Below are positions 1-9,278 of a stretch of 64,000 bases of DNA, piece by piece. Below the pieces are notes generated by a model. It made no database searches and was not told the DNA's origin. It saw nothing but the letters and a program-made list of their open reading frames with translations. Each line of letters starts with the position of its first letter. The first letter of the stretch is position 1. The stretch is from Pseudoalteromonas sp. P1-25 (GTDB lineage Bacteria > Pseudomonadota > Gammaproteobacteria > Enterobacterales > Alteromonadaceae), in contig NZ_LKDW01000006.1 in assembly GCF_001401805.1 (NCBI RefSeq), forward strand, positions 1-64,000. The letters are read 5' to 3'. The translations under genes were made by a program, and so were the position numbers.

Positions 1-189
1 TTAGTACAATGCGCATTTAACACCGCAAATGCTATTGGCCCTTGGGTTGGCGGGGCTGTTATTGCACAAGGTGCAGCACCTAATCAAACAGGATATGTGG
101 CAGCTGCGCTGTTTTTAGGTGGCTTAGTAATGTGGTTTTTAAGCTACTTGCAACTTAATAAACAGCAGCCCACCGCCCAAGCTTGTTAA
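1..189 (+). CDS. MFS transporter, C-terminal fragment (5' end outside window)
   Basis: An open frame runs from the first base to a TAA at 187-189 and encodes 62 residues. The fragment reads FNTANAIGPWVGGAVI near its start, followed by a hydrophobic segment (AAALFLGGLVMWFLSYL). This resembles the last two helices of DHA1-type major facilitator exporters (AraJ/YdhP-like), where a small-residue helix with an NA(I/L)G motif is typical. The substrate cannot be deduced. The start and most of the protein lie left of the window. Confidence 0.7.
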   Translation, partial: LVQCAFNTANAIGPWVGGAVIAQGAAPNQTGYVAAALFLGGLVMWFLSYLQLNKQQPTAQAC

Positions 190-341
190 GCATATAAAAA
201 GAGCGGCTAAAATTTAAGTCGTATACCTTTTCGCTTATTTCAGTGCTTTATTCTAAAAGCAATCCCATAAGGGCTGCCTCTCAAATAATAGCGGTATGCA
301 CTTTGATGTGTTTACACTAACGCTGTGAATCAACCCTGACC

Positions 342-370
342 AAAAAAGCCCAACAAGGTTGGGCTTTTTT
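342..370. terminator. Bidirectional rho-independent terminator
   Basis: A-run, then GCCCAAC, a short AAGG loop, GTTGGGC and a T-run. It lies just past the stop of the minus-strand DUF1499 gene and can also stop plus-strand transcription from the MFS gene. The rest of 190-384 holds nothing I recognise. Confidence 0.8.
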
Positions 371-384
371 AACTTAAATGTCGG

Positions 385-1098
385 TTACTTATCCAGTAAC
401 GTATTTATCTCATCAATGAGTGAATGTATACGTTCAGCATTTTTTCCTAAATCACTTCGGCCCACGCGTGACTTACTGCGTATATCTACAAAGCGTTGGC
501 TGCCTTCGTCATTGATACGCACAACTACATCATCTTTAAAACCAAACCATGTGGTAGTATCCGTTGCCTCTACAATACCCGTAGCCGCATTAACATTAAC
601 AAGCTCAAACCCTAAATTTTTAACCGCTTGTTCTGTAGCAGCTAATAAGTCTGTTTTTGATTGTGCATAATTTAGAGTTTTTAGCTCAGGGTAAGCCTTG
701 CGTTGCTGCCTGGCTGTTTCTTCTCCTGCGTATTCAGCTGGGTTTTTAGCATCCGCTCGCAACGGTACAATTGCCACAAATTTTGGTGGATTAATTAAGT
801 CGGTCGAAATATCATGGATCGCTGGTACGCTTTTAGCTTTACTCATCATGCTCAGTGGCATTGCAATCGCGATGGCTGCAAACACCACTGCCATTAAAGT
901 GCTGCCTATGCTAAGCGTTTTACGCATAAAAATAACTTGTATAACAAGCAGCACTAATGCAGCGCCGCCCACATACACACCAAATCTAAAGCCTGCAAAC
1001 GCAGTACTGAGCTCAACAACCCCATACTTATACAAAGGCCCAGGCAGTAAAACGAGTAAAAAAGCGATTAAACTTACTAAGCTCACTAAAATTTTCAT
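385..1098 (-). CDS. DUF1499 family membrane protein
   Basis: The protein has 237 residues. The N-terminal third carries three hydrophobic segments (about 1-20, 40-58 and 68-90), so this part is in the inner membrane. The C-terminal part (about 105-235) has the DUF1499 look: a conserved IHDISTD stretch, then AYPELKTL, a VEATDTTTWFGFKDD stretch, and VDIRSKSRVGRSDLG. DUF1499 is a small alpha/beta domain of unknown biochemical function found in proteobacteria and plastids. The gene is alone, with a hairpin terminator 15 bp beyond its stop. Family placement is fairly sure; the role is unknown. Confidence 0.75.
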   Translation of the reverse strand: MKILVSLVSLIAFLLVLLPGPLYKYGVVELSTAFAGFRFGVYVGGAALVLLVIQVIFMRKTLSIGSTLMAVVFAAIAIAMPLSMMSKAKSVPAIHDISTDLINPPKFVAIVPLRADAKNPAEYAGEETARQQRKAYPELKTLNYAQSKTDLLAATEQAVKNLGFELVNVNAATGIVEATDTTTWFGFKDDVVVRINDEGSQRFVDIRSKSRVGRSDLGKNAERIHSLIDEINTLLDK

Positions 1099-1256
1099 TA
1101 TTATGATTCCTTAATCATGTGTGATCTTTAATTTTAAGTATTTGAAACCATTACGTTATACTGCCTAACACGGGATTTAGATTACAATCAACAGCCAACG
1201 TCACTGATTATAGATACCAACTCGCTGTAAGCGCTGCAGTTAACATATCAGTATCT

Positions 1257-2597
1257 TTACACAAAAAAGTCCAAGGTTTCGCTATTAAAGTGACTTAAAT
1301 TAGGAAAAATATCAACCAGCTCTGAAACAGGCACACCAAACCATTGCGCGAGCGTTGCAAAGTACTGCTCGTTAGCCACTTGCGGAATTAACCGCCCACC
1401 GCCGGTATCATATTCGCCCTCTAACTGCTGAGTAAGTAGCTCACCATAAATATTACGTCCTTTTACCGCACCACCCATTACTATTTGATTACCCGCCCAG
1501 CCATGATCAGTGCCATCTCCATTTGAGGTGAGCGTACGGCCAAAGTCCGACATAGTAAATGTGGTAACTTTATCATTCATGTTTAGCTCTTTCATGGCAC
1601 TATTAAACTCGCTAAGCCCTTGAGCTAGCGTATTTAATAACGCTGGGTGTGCCGTAAGCTGATCATCGTGGGTATCAAATCCCCCCATAGAGACAAAAAA
1701 CACTTGGCGCTGAGTACTTAACGACGACTGCACACTAATCGTTTTAGCCACCGCAGCTAACTGCTCACTCAAGCTAGTATCACTAAAAGAAGTAATTAGG
1801 TCAGGTGCTTGTTCTAGCGCACTGTTCATAGTTTGCGTATTGGTAATTGCACTATTTAAGCCATTAGCATATTCACGCCCAAGCACATGGCTTGCATTGC
1901 CTAACACACGATTCATTATATTAGTAACGTGGTCAGTACGCGGCTGATAACCACCAAAGGCGTTAATCGTACTTATACCACTTTTGTTAAGCGCAAAAGC
2001 ACTGGTATTTGTGCCTGTTTGCCATAAGTTTGTGCCATCGAGAGAGATATTTGCCGCAAACTCGTCATGCACAGCTAACCGTTCGAGCATACGTGCGCCC
2101 CACCCACTGTTTAAAGAGGCTTTTTCTCGGCCGTACATCCATGAAGCTTGTTGATCGTTATGTGAAAACAAATGCTTAGGTAAAGGTACTGCGTTATTTT
2201 TATAGTCAGCTAATGTAGTGGGAGTAAGCAAAGTGCCTACGCCGCCAATAAAGGCTAAATCATCCGACTCAAACACACTCTGTAAAGGCGCAAGTGAAGG
2301 GTGGATCCCCACACCACCTGCAAATTGCGAACTAACACTTAGCGACAAAGGATTTTCTACTGCGAGGTTTTGCCGACTTTGCTCATATAAACTGCGCTGC
2401 TCTCCCTCTAGGGGGAGCAGCATATTAAGTGAGTCGTTTCCGCCGTATAAAAACACACACACTAGGGCTTTATAATCACCAAGTTCTATTGCATTAGTTG
2501 CGCCCGTTAGCGCCTGTAGCTGTAAACTGGTTAAAGCGGCTGCCGATACCCCGCCTTTTAAACATAATGATAAAAATTGCCTTCTATTAATGCTCAT
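1257..2597 (-). CDS. DUF1501 family exported protein with Tat-type signal
   Basis: The protein has 446 residues. The N-terminus has the twin-arginine pattern NRRQFLSLCLKGG followed by an Ala-rich hydrophobic stretch, so export by the Tat system is likely. The body shows typical DUF1501 features: VCVFLYGGNDSLNMLLP near residue 50, a GGFDTHDDQ motif near 305, and TMSDFGRTLTSNGDGTDHGW near 350. DUF1501 proteins resemble the alkaline phosphatase/sulfatase fold, but their activity is not established. The gene starts 9 bp after the DUF1800 gene, and an AGGAG lies 6 bases before the ATG. DUF1800 and DUF1501 genes are commonly paired, so a joint function is likely. It is the last gene of the putatively iron-controlled block. 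Confidence 0.85.
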   Translation of the reverse strand: MSINRRQFLSLCLKGGVSAAALTSLQLQALTGATNAIELGDYKALVCVFLYGGNDSLNMLLPLEGEQRSLYEQSRQNLAVENPLSLSVSSQFAGGVGIHPSLAPLQSVFESDDLAFIGGVGTLLTPTTLADYKNNAVPLPKHLFSHNDQQASWMYGREKASLNSGWGARMLERLAVHDEFAANISLDGTNLWQTGTNTSAFALNKSGISTINAFGGYQPRTDHVTNIMNRVLGNASHVLGREYANGLNSAITNTQTMNSALEQAPDLITSFSDTSLSEQLAAVAKTISVQSSLSTQRQVFFVSMGGFDTHDDQLTAHPALLNTLAQGLSEFNSAMKELNMNDKVTTFTMSDFGRTLTSNGDGTDHGWAGNQIVMGGAVKGRNIYGELLTQQLEGEYDTGGGRLIPQVANEQYFATLAQWFGVPVSELVDIFPNLSHFNSETLDFFV

Positions 2598-2606
2598 TAT
2601 GCGCTC

Positions 2607-4514
2607 CTAATACTGCACGTTAAATTCTGGTGAAATAGCAATCATGTATAACAAGTACGAAACCCTTACACGGTACTGCTCCTCGTTAAAATAAGCATCT
2701 AAATCAAGCAAGGCTTGCTTAGTATCAGCGCTCATATTGCCGGCAAAATACAAGGTATTATATTGTTCTATCAGTGCATTAATGCCATTTTGCGCCAAGT
2801 AATCCATATCGCTTTGTACATAGACATAAATACCGGCTGGGTTTAAATCGGTATGCGCTTCAGCGGTACTCCAAACTAAACTTGCAAATAGAGCGTTCAT
2901 TGTGCCTATTAAAGTCGCATCGTTAGCTATTTGTAATTCGGGGGCGACAAGCCCTTGGGAGCGCAAAGTCGCACTTTGGTAATCTGGTCTGAAAAAATTA
3001 AATACAGACGCTGACTGCATTGGGCCTTGTCCGTAGCTGTCAACCAGGTTCCACGTTTTATAATACCCTTGTAGTGACTTAGCATTAAGGTTTCGCCAAA
3101 ACTGTACGGTTTTTAAAAGCGGTTCTTTAATTTTACCTTGATAGCTAAGTACGCTGCCAAAATGTCGCGCTTCATCATCTAAATAAATCGCTTTAACAAC
3201 TGCGGCTAAATCGCCTCGTACACCGCTTCCATTGTCATTAAACACACGAGCAACGCGCTCTACATATTGCGCAGTCGGGTTTGAAGTAATTAACCGCTGA
3301 ATAAGCTGCTTAGAAATAAATGGCGCTACATTATCGTGATTAAACAAATTATCGAGGGCTATTTTTAGCGACTCCTCCGGCCCATAGTCTTGAGGTATAA
3401 CCTCACCATTCAACAGAACTTTTTCTTTGCTCGAATGGTACTCACTATAGGCTTGCATAGGGTTAATATAATCGCGACTTACGCGTTTAAAAATTTCACT
3501 GCCTGCAAATGTCCAGCCTGTAAATACACGCGCAAACCCTTGTATTTGCGCCTGCCCGTAAGTTGCTATGCTATTGCCGTTTGTATCTAGCTTAGCGCTG
3601 CCATCAAGGTTTAACTCATCAAGCCCTATAGTAAATAATTGCATGACCTCGCGGGCGTAGTTTTCATCTGGGCGAATATTAAGTGCTTCATCAGCTTTTT
3701 CGTTCCCTAAATGGCTTAGGTACGTGCCCATAATTGGCGAAAGCGTTACCTCTTCGAGTAACTCTCTAAAGTTGCCAAATGCATGTTTAAGTAATAAATC
3801 GTAGTAAGTAACCATGCCCTGTGGTTGCGCACGTAAATCGCTATTTTCATCCGATACAACTAATATTTCACTTAGTGCAAATGCAACGCGCTGACGCAGC
3901 TGATCGTCACTTTGTAGCACCGCTTTCCACCATGCATCTATACGGCTTATGTATTTAAAGTCTTCATCATCTTCAAGTGTGACAAGGTAGTCACGGTGGT
4001 AGCCAATTGGCAGTGCTATTTGGTTATCGAGCCATTGTTGCTCACTTAAACCCTGGGCATTATTTATTTCAGCAAGCGTTGGGCCCATACTGGCTTGGTG
4101 TAATAACCTAGCAGCACTGTGCATATCCATGCTGTTTTTAGCTACAAATGTAACGGCTTGAGTGCTTGTAGCCCCTTCGTTATCCGTGGCTGTTACACTA
4201 AATGAATATGTTATGGGCGCATAGCTTTGTGCAGCAGGTATTGTAAGGCGGGTACTTAACGCTTCTAGTGGCTCACTCAATAACGTTACGCCTGCAGTTT
4301 GTTGCCAAATCACACTGCTTATAGTGCCATCCTCATCGCTTGCTGTTGCAGTTAGCTCAATGGTTTGTCCTTTTTTTAATTCGCTAGGAATATTGGATAC
4401 GGACAAGGTAGGTACTTTATTTGAATTAACGGTGGGCGTATCATCGCCGCCAGAACCACCACAGGCGCTGAGTAATAAGGCACTACTTGCCAATAAAACT
4501 GATTTGTAATACAT
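2607..4514 (-). CDS. DUF1800 family lipoprotein with Ig/PKD-like N-terminal domain
   Basis: The protein has 635 residues. The signal sequence ends in a lipobox (LLLSACGGSGG), so the mature protein is probably anchored through Cys18. Residues about 33-125 form a beta-rich PKD/cadherin-like module (ATASDEDGTISSVIWQQ, then VTATDNEGATSTQ). Residues about 130-635 match DUF1800 in style: HRAxxLLxQASxGPT-like opening (AARLLHQASMGPT), PDENYAREVMQLFTIGL near 285, and FVFNFFRPDY-like text (SVFNFFRPDYQ) near 510. The biochemical function is unknown. It is 110 bp downstream of the sterol-desaturase-like gene and is followed after 9 bp by its DUF1501 partner. No clear terminator separates it from the upstream genes. 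Confidence 0.85.
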   Translation of the reverse strand: MYYKSVLLASSALLLSACGGSGGDDTPTVNSNKVPTLSVSNIPSELKKGQTIELTATASDEDGTISSVIWQQTAGVTLLSEPLEALSTRLTIPAAQSYAPITYSFSVTATDNEGATSTQAVTFVAKNSMDMHSAARLLHQASMGPTLAEINNAQGLSEQQWLDNQIALPIGYHRDYLVTLEDDEDFKYISRIDAWWKAVLQSDDQLRQRVAFALSEILVVSDENSDLRAQPQGMVTYYDLLLKHAFGNFRELLEEVTLSPIMGTYLSHLGNEKADEALNIRPDENYAREVMQLFTIGLDELNLDGSAKLDTNGNSIATYGQAQIQGFARVFTGWTFAGSEIFKRVSRDYINPMQAYSEYHSSKEKVLLNGEVIPQDYGPEESLKIALDNLFNHDNVAPFISKQLIQRLITSNPTAQYVERVARVFNDNGSGVRGDLAAVVKAIYLDDEARHFGSVLSYQGKIKEPLLKTVQFWRNLNAKSLQGYYKTWNLVDSYGQGPMQSASVFNFFRPDYQSATLRSQGLVAPELQIANDATLIGTMNALFASLVWSTAEAHTDLNPAGIYVYVQSDMDYLAQNGINALIEQYNTLYFAGNMSADTKQALLDLDAYFNEEQYRVRVSYLLYMIAISPEFNVQY

Positions 4515-4624
4515 GTTAAATCGTCATCGTAAATTTAAGAAGGTACGCGTGTATGTACCGAGTTTGATGCGATTATTGAAACACAAAATTTACAACTTAA
4601 CCCTTTATTTTTTGTAACCGAGCG

Positions 4625-5665
4625 CTATTTAACTGTTTTATCGTTAATATTAACCTCAATGATGGGCTTTTTTTTGTTATAAATATTCACCTTATTAGCG
4701 GCTTTAGCCACACGCTGCCAAGGCGTTTGTAGGTTCTCGTAAATTGGCCGCCAATACGCATCTATTACACTGTTGTGGCCACGGTCTTTATTGCCTACGC
4801 CCACAGTAATTTTACCTACTTGATGCGCTTTTATTAGCGTGCCACAAGCTCTATCCCAAATGGCTAAAGCAGAGCCTAAGTTACGGTCAAAGTGCTTTGG
4901 GTTATCGCTGTGATGAATTTGATGCTGAGCTGGGCTAATAAACCAATTTTCTATTTTTTTACCAAAGCTCCACCATACATGAGAGTGGCGTAAATTAGCG
5001 CCTAACGCATTAAAGGCAAATACAAATACATTAGCGCCAAAAATATCTAGCATAGTTAAGTTTCGGCCAAAGCAATACACACAAACGCCCACCACAAAAC
5101 CTTGCGCTAACGCCATTCGACACGCATATAAATAGCTTTCAAATGGGTGGCTGCGATAAATAGTCATTGGGGTGAGCACTAACGCACTATGATGCACTTT
5201 ATGAAAATGCCACAAAAACGGCACCTTATGCAGTGCTAAATGTAATAAAAAGCGGGTTAAATCATCAAATATAAAAAGCAGTACAGTAAATATTACTAGC
5301 ACCACAGTACTTGGCAGTTGCCATACCGCACGCTCCCCAAAAAGCCATTGCAAGGCATCGCTTACGCCAATCGCCACAGGTACCATAGTTAACACTATAG
5401 GCACCCATAGCGCGGCTTTGAGTAAACGATTTATAATTAACAATTGATAGTCAAGCTTGGCGCTTTTACTAAGCCAAATACGCTTACTAAATAAATAACG
5501 CCCCAGCCCTCGCCAAGTGCGCTTTTTTTGTTGGGTGCGGCCCGAGAAATACAGCAACATAGCAATAACTAACGCCGCAATGCTATAGCCAATAAATATG
5601 CGTTTATTGGCATCAAACAAATAATTAGGCGTTTGTAACAGTGTTTGCCATAAAGTCTCGAGCAT
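4625..5665 (-). CDS. Sterol desaturase / fatty acid hydroxylase superfamily membrane protein
   Basis: The protein has 346 residues. Hydrophobic segments lie near 25-42, 80-110, 125-150 and 180-215. The di-iron histidine clusters of the superfamily are present: HLALH, then WHFHKVHHS, and a later QHQIHHS. These bind two irons and support O2-dependent hydroxylation or desaturation of a lipid-like substrate, which cannot be named here. An AGAGG precedes the ATG, and the gene starts 10 bp after the TonB receptor, so the two are co-transcribed. Linkage of an FAH-superfamily gene to an iron-type TonB receptor and an imelysin is the notable feature. Whether the enzyme modifies a siderophore or a membrane lipid is open. 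Confidence 0.85.
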   Translation of the reverse strand: MLETLWQTLLQTPNYLFDANKRIFIGYSIAALVIAMLLYFSGRTQQKKRTWRGLGRYLFSKRIWLSKSAKLDYQLLIINRLLKAALWVPIVLTMVPVAIGVSDALQWLFGERAVWQLPSTVVLVIFTVLLFIFDDLTRFLLHLALHKVPFLWHFHKVHHSALVLTPMTIYRSHPFESYLYACRMALAQGFVVGVCVYCFGRNLTMLDIFGANVFVFAFNALGANLRHSHVWWSFGKKIENWFISPAQHQIHHSDNPKHFDRNLGSALAIWDRACGTLIKAHQVGKITVGVGNKDRGHNSVIDAYWRPIYENLQTPWQRVAKAANKVNIYNKKKPIIEVNINDKTVK

Positions 5666-5675
5666 TACTTACCTC

Positions 5676-7910
5676 TTAAAATTGGTATTTATAACCTACA
5701 GCAACACTGCGAGGCTTACCAGGACGTGCACCATACGGGCGACGACTAACAATATTATCTTGGTCAAACAGGTTATCTACCTTTGCGTAAATATGCCCAT
5801 ATTGATCAAGCTCGTAGCGTGCTGCAATATCAACAACCGTAGTTGATGGCACATCAACACCGGCTAATGGCATAGCAAAGTCGTTGCCTGTTGTATTGCC
5901 AATTTCGCCCGCTGAATAAGCAACACCCGCAGCCTCTGGCATATCTGAAGTGTATTTTATTAATACATCTACAGACCAATCGTTATGTGCAAGCCCTAAG
6001 CTAAGTGCAGCCTGGTGATTGGGCAAATACGGTAGGTGATCGCCTGGGCGTATGTGCCCCCACTGTGTAAACTCACTAAATAGCTCTTCTTTAAATTCGC
6101 TTTGCGTATAGGTATACGTTAAACGCACAGGAATATCGATACTTTCATTTAGTGAGAAGGTTTGTGCAAATTGAGACTCAAGGCCCCACACATCCACCTC
6201 ACCACCGCTAAATTCACGGTCAAATTCGTTTGCAATTCCACAATTTGATTGTCCGCAGCTTTCAACTAAATTTGAGTAATCGTTAAAAAAGCTAACCACC
6301 TCAATTTGGCGATTACCATCGTTATAACGGCCACCAAATTCATAGTTTACGCTTTTTTCAAATTCATCATCCCCTTCACGCACTGGGCTCGATGGACTTG
6401 ATGGCACAAAGCCTTGGTGTACACCAAATAATAACCCTGCGTTTTCAGATAACTGATAAAAACCACTTAAGCCAGGTAGCCAAATTCGGCTCGATTTATT
6501 TTGCCAATCGTTTTCTTGCCCCGGCGAATCATTCTGATACGACATATCCATTAACTCACCGCGCACGCCTACACCGAGTGTTAACTTATCGAACGTCACT
6601 TTGTCTTCGATATAAACAGACCATGCGTCGGTAGACTCCGTATTTTGCGTTGTAAATACACTTGTAGTATCTGTGCGGGTGTTAACCGCGTTAACCATAG
6701 CGTAGGTGTCTTCAAAGTGGTCACGCTCTATTTCATCTTGATGAAAGCGAACCCCAAATGAGAGAGAATGATCAAGCCCAAATGCCGCCACTTGCCAATC
6801 GCCATCAAACTGAATCCCCTGAGAGAAAAAGGCTCTGTCGTTAGTGCCCATGGTCAAAAACACATTGCTTTCGCCATTTTGAACCGAATCAGCTTGACCA
6901 CTAATAACGCTATATTCACGTTCAAAACGCGTTGGGTCGGCCAAAATATCTGACAAACTGCCACTGCTGTTAGTAACTGAGTTAAGCTTTAACCAAGCAC
7001 GCTCAAAGTCATTACGATACGCTCGGGTAGTCAGTGCAAAATTGTCAGTGCTCAACTGATGAGTAAACATAACTTGCGTATGCTTCGTGTCCATATTAGC
7101 AGGGCCACTAGCTGCATAACGACGGTATGGGTTTTGATTATAATCATCCTCTGTTAAACCAAGATAAGTCTCATTTGAAAGCTCATCTGAGTACGCTAAT
7201 TTTAACTCAAAACGTTGCTTAAACTGCTCACCATCGAGTTTGTAATCTAATTTAACTAATAGGTCATCTTTTTCAAAGCCGGTGTCTTGAGCGCCATCAA
7301 GCTCTTTAAATCCGTCGCTTTCTAGGTGTACTCCTTCAACTAAAAAGCCAAACTGCCCTTCGCGGTTGCCATAATACGCGTGCGCTTTTTTATAACCATC
7401 AGACCCTGCTGATACATCAAGCATACCACTGGCATCATCTGGCACTTGGCGCGACACTAAATTAAGCGTACCAGCCACCGTTTGTGGGCCATAATGTATG
7501 GCAGCTGGGCCTTTAAATACCTCAACCGCAGTCATGCGTGTAGTTAGCGGAAAATAATAAGCCGCGGGAGCAGAATACGGCGCAGGGCCAATTAAAACAC
7601 CATCTTCTAATATCGTGATTTTTTTACTACGCTCCGGGGTTACGCCCCTAAAACCAATATTAGGCCTTAGCCCAAAGCCATCTTCTTCACGTATATTTAC
7701 GCCAGGAACCTGCGATAAAATACGGTGAATATCATCAAATTCAAATTGTTCAAGCTGCGCTTCACCAATCAAAGTGGCGGATCCCGCCTCGGTACGTAGC
7801 TTGTCATTGTGGCTAATAATTTGAATATGCTCTATGTCGCTTTGTTGCTCTGCAACTGCTTGGCAACTTACGGCCATAAGCAATGCAATTGTAAGTTTAT
7901 TGTATTTCAT
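5676..7910 (-). CDS. TonB-dependent receptor, FecA-like (iron or ferric-chelate uptake)
   Basis: The protein has 744 residues with a cleavable signal peptide (about 1-20, ending AVA). The plug domain spans roughly 30-155 and contains VPGVNIREEDGFGLRPNIGFRG-type text, a DGVLIGPAPYSAPAAYYFP loop, and VEVFKGPAAIHYGPQTVAGTLN, all typical of FecA-type receptors. The rest is a beta barrel that ends in the expected aromatic residue (GYKYQF). It imports a substrate across the outer membrane with energy from TonB-ExbBD. Context (Fur-box-preceded block, imelysin 8 bp upstream) points to iron, but the exact chelate is not deducible. An AAGGG precedes the ATG. Confidence 0.88.
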   Translation of the reverse strand: MKYNKLTIALLMAVSCQAVAEQQSDIEHIQIISHNDKLRTEAGSATLIGEAQLEQFEFDDIHRILSQVPGVNIREEDGFGLRPNIGFRGVTPERSKKITILEDGVLIGPAPYSAPAAYYFPLTTRMTAVEVFKGPAAIHYGPQTVAGTLNLVSRQVPDDASGMLDVSAGSDGYKKAHAYYGNREGQFGFLVEGVHLESDGFKELDGAQDTGFEKDDLLVKLDYKLDGEQFKQRFELKLAYSDELSNETYLGLTEDDYNQNPYRRYAASGPANMDTKHTQVMFTHQLSTDNFALTTRAYRNDFERAWLKLNSVTNSSGSLSDILADPTRFEREYSVISGQADSVQNGESNVFLTMGTNDRAFFSQGIQFDGDWQVAAFGLDHSLSFGVRFHQDEIERDHFEDTYAMVNAVNTRTDTTSVFTTQNTESTDAWSVYIEDKVTFDKLTLGVGVRGELMDMSYQNDSPGQENDWQNKSSRIWLPGLSGFYQLSENAGLLFGVHQGFVPSSPSSPVREGDDEFEKSVNYEFGGRYNDGNRQIEVVSFFNDYSNLVESCGQSNCGIANEFDREFSGGEVDVWGLESQFAQTFSLNESIDIPVRLTYTYTQSEFKEELFSEFTQWGHIRPGDHLPYLPNHQAALSLGLAHNDWSVDVLIKYTSDMPEAAGVAYSAGEIGNTTGNDFAMPLAGVDVPSTTVVDIAARYELDQYGHIYAKVDNLFDQDNIVSRRPYGARPGKPRSVAVGYKYQF

Positions 7911-7918
7911 TGTTGCCC

Positions 7919-9193
7919 TTAGTCGTTATCGCCTGCAGAAGTAGTAGGTAGCTCAAGTGCTAATTCATTGATAAAGTCATTTTTAAGTTCATCAGTAAGT
8001 ACTTTCACCTCGCCATGCACATCACGTACTTGTTGCTCATTACTTATGAGTAAATCTGCTAACGAGCTATCAATTTGGCTAAGTGTAGTCTTTAGTGCTG
8101 CAATGCCTTCTATTAAGCGCGTTTTTGTTGCCTGTGCTTGCTCTGCATCTAAAAAGTCGTCAAAACCAGTGCCCGCCTCTGCGCCTTCTAAATTACCTAT
8201 TATTAACGCTTCAAACGCGGTTAAATTGTTACGAATATTATCTAAAGAACTTTTTGCATCTAGGCTTTCTACATCTTCAGGGCACGCTGAGGTACCACAC
8301 GAATTTGAAAAAATTCCAATTGGCTCTGCTAATTTTTTATCTTTTACGAGTGTATCGATGTAAAACAGCGCATCGCTAATATGGTTAAGTGCTTCATGAG
8401 TAGTGCTAAAGCGCGCACCGCTGTCTCCTGTATTTTTTAACTCATTCGCAAAACCGTTATCACCTTGCCAAGCTTGTAATAATTGTGCTGAGGAGTTTAA
8501 AACATCTTCACTTGCCACCACCGCAAACTCACATCGAGCCTGGCGACGCGCCAGATCAGTACGGTTATTCCAATCAGCCAACGCCTCGTTAGCAACAGTA
8601 CAGTGATGATCTAATTGCTCGTTGAACAACACGTGCTGAAGTGCAAATAAACCCCTACGTGTTGCTGTTCTTTCGTTAATATCATACGGGCGATTTTGAT
8701 CTTGGTTTATCACTCCGTCTTGGTTATACACCACATCTTGGTCTATCCCACAACGGCTAAACGTAGGCCAAGAGTATATTTGATTGCGCAATTGGCCTGA
8801 GTTATCAAGTAATGGCCCCATTTGCATCATTTCGGCTTGCTGCCAGCCCGCCATGGTATCAAGCCATGCTTGCTGTGCCTGAGTACGCAGTGCTATGGCC
8901 TCTTCAGAGCTTTCTTGAACGCTTTGCAATTCGGCTTGACAGTAATTGGCTACTGCTTGCGTTTGTAGTTGTGCTTGTTGATTAAACAAAACAAACGTAG
9001 GTGTTATTACATTGTCGACTAAGTTAGCAACCAGTTGTGCTTCATCAAACTCTGTCACCACAGGCGTCGTAGTTTGCCCGCTATCACCACCTTGAAAATC
9101 ACTGCCCGTGCTACTTGAGCTACTTTCACCACAGCCACTAAGTGTTAAAACAGCTGCTGCAACTACGACCCCTTTTTTTGCATAATTGATCAT
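7919..9193 (-). CDS. Imelysin-family (M75 / iron-regulated protein A-like) lipoprotein
   Basis: The protein has 424 residues. The signal sequence with lipobox LTLSGCGES predicts lipidation and surface or periplasmic anchoring. The mature part is strongly helical with many Gln and Ala, and carries sequences typical of imelysin-like proteins: WQQAEMMQMGPL, a YSWPTFSRCGIDQ stretch, and RRGLFALQHVLFNEQ. The last corresponds to the region holding the GxHxxE-like motif in other members, but here it reads GLFALQHVLF, so the canonical motif is altered. Imelysin proteins occur in iron-regulated loci and are thought to bind or deliver iron; peptidase activity is doubtful. It sits 8 bp before the TonB receptor, and a hairpin separates it from the DUF4856 gene. 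Confidence 0.8.
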   Translation of the reverse strand: MINYAKKGVVVAAAVLTLSGCGESSSSSTGSDFQGGDSGQTTTPVVTEFDEAQLVANLVDNVITPTFVLFNQQAQLQTQAVANYCQAELQSVQESSEEAIALRTQAQQAWLDTMAGWQQAEMMQMGPLLDNSGQLRNQIYSWPTFSRCGIDQDVVYNQDGVINQDQNRPYDINERTATRRGLFALQHVLFNEQLDHHCTVANEALADWNNRTDLARRQARCEFAVVASEDVLNSSAQLLQAWQGDNGFANELKNTGDSGARFSTTHEALNHISDALFYIDTLVKDKKLAEPIGIFSNSCGTSACPEDVESLDAKSSLDNIRNNLTAFEALIIGNLEGAEAGTGFDDFLDAEQAQATKTRLIEGIAALKTTLSQIDSSLADLLISNEQQVRDVHGEVKVLTDELKNDFINELALELPTTSAGDND

Positions 9194-9230
9194 TATTTCA
9201 ACCCTAAAAACTTCGAAAATTAAACGGCAA

Positions 9231-9254
9231 AAGGCCAGCCCGTGGGCTGACCTT
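9231..9254 (-). terminator. Intercistronic hairpin (attenuator or mRNA-stabilising stem)
   Basis: Two 11-base arms (9231-9241 and 9244-9254) pair around a 2-base centre; the single mismatch on the plus strand becomes a G-U pair in minus-strand RNA. Only a TTTT follows in the minus direction, so termination may be partial. It lies between the DUF4856 and imelysin genes and could reduce downstream expression or protect the upstream mRNA. Confidence 0.6.
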
Positions 9255-9278
9255 CCTTGGTGCTAAAACAGGTGGTAA

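Noticed and set aside
698-1114. 138-codon plus-strand frame opposite the DUF1499 gene
   Set aside because: It is antisense to a gene with clear membrane helices and domain features; the encoded sequence is low-complexity and has no ribosome-binding site.
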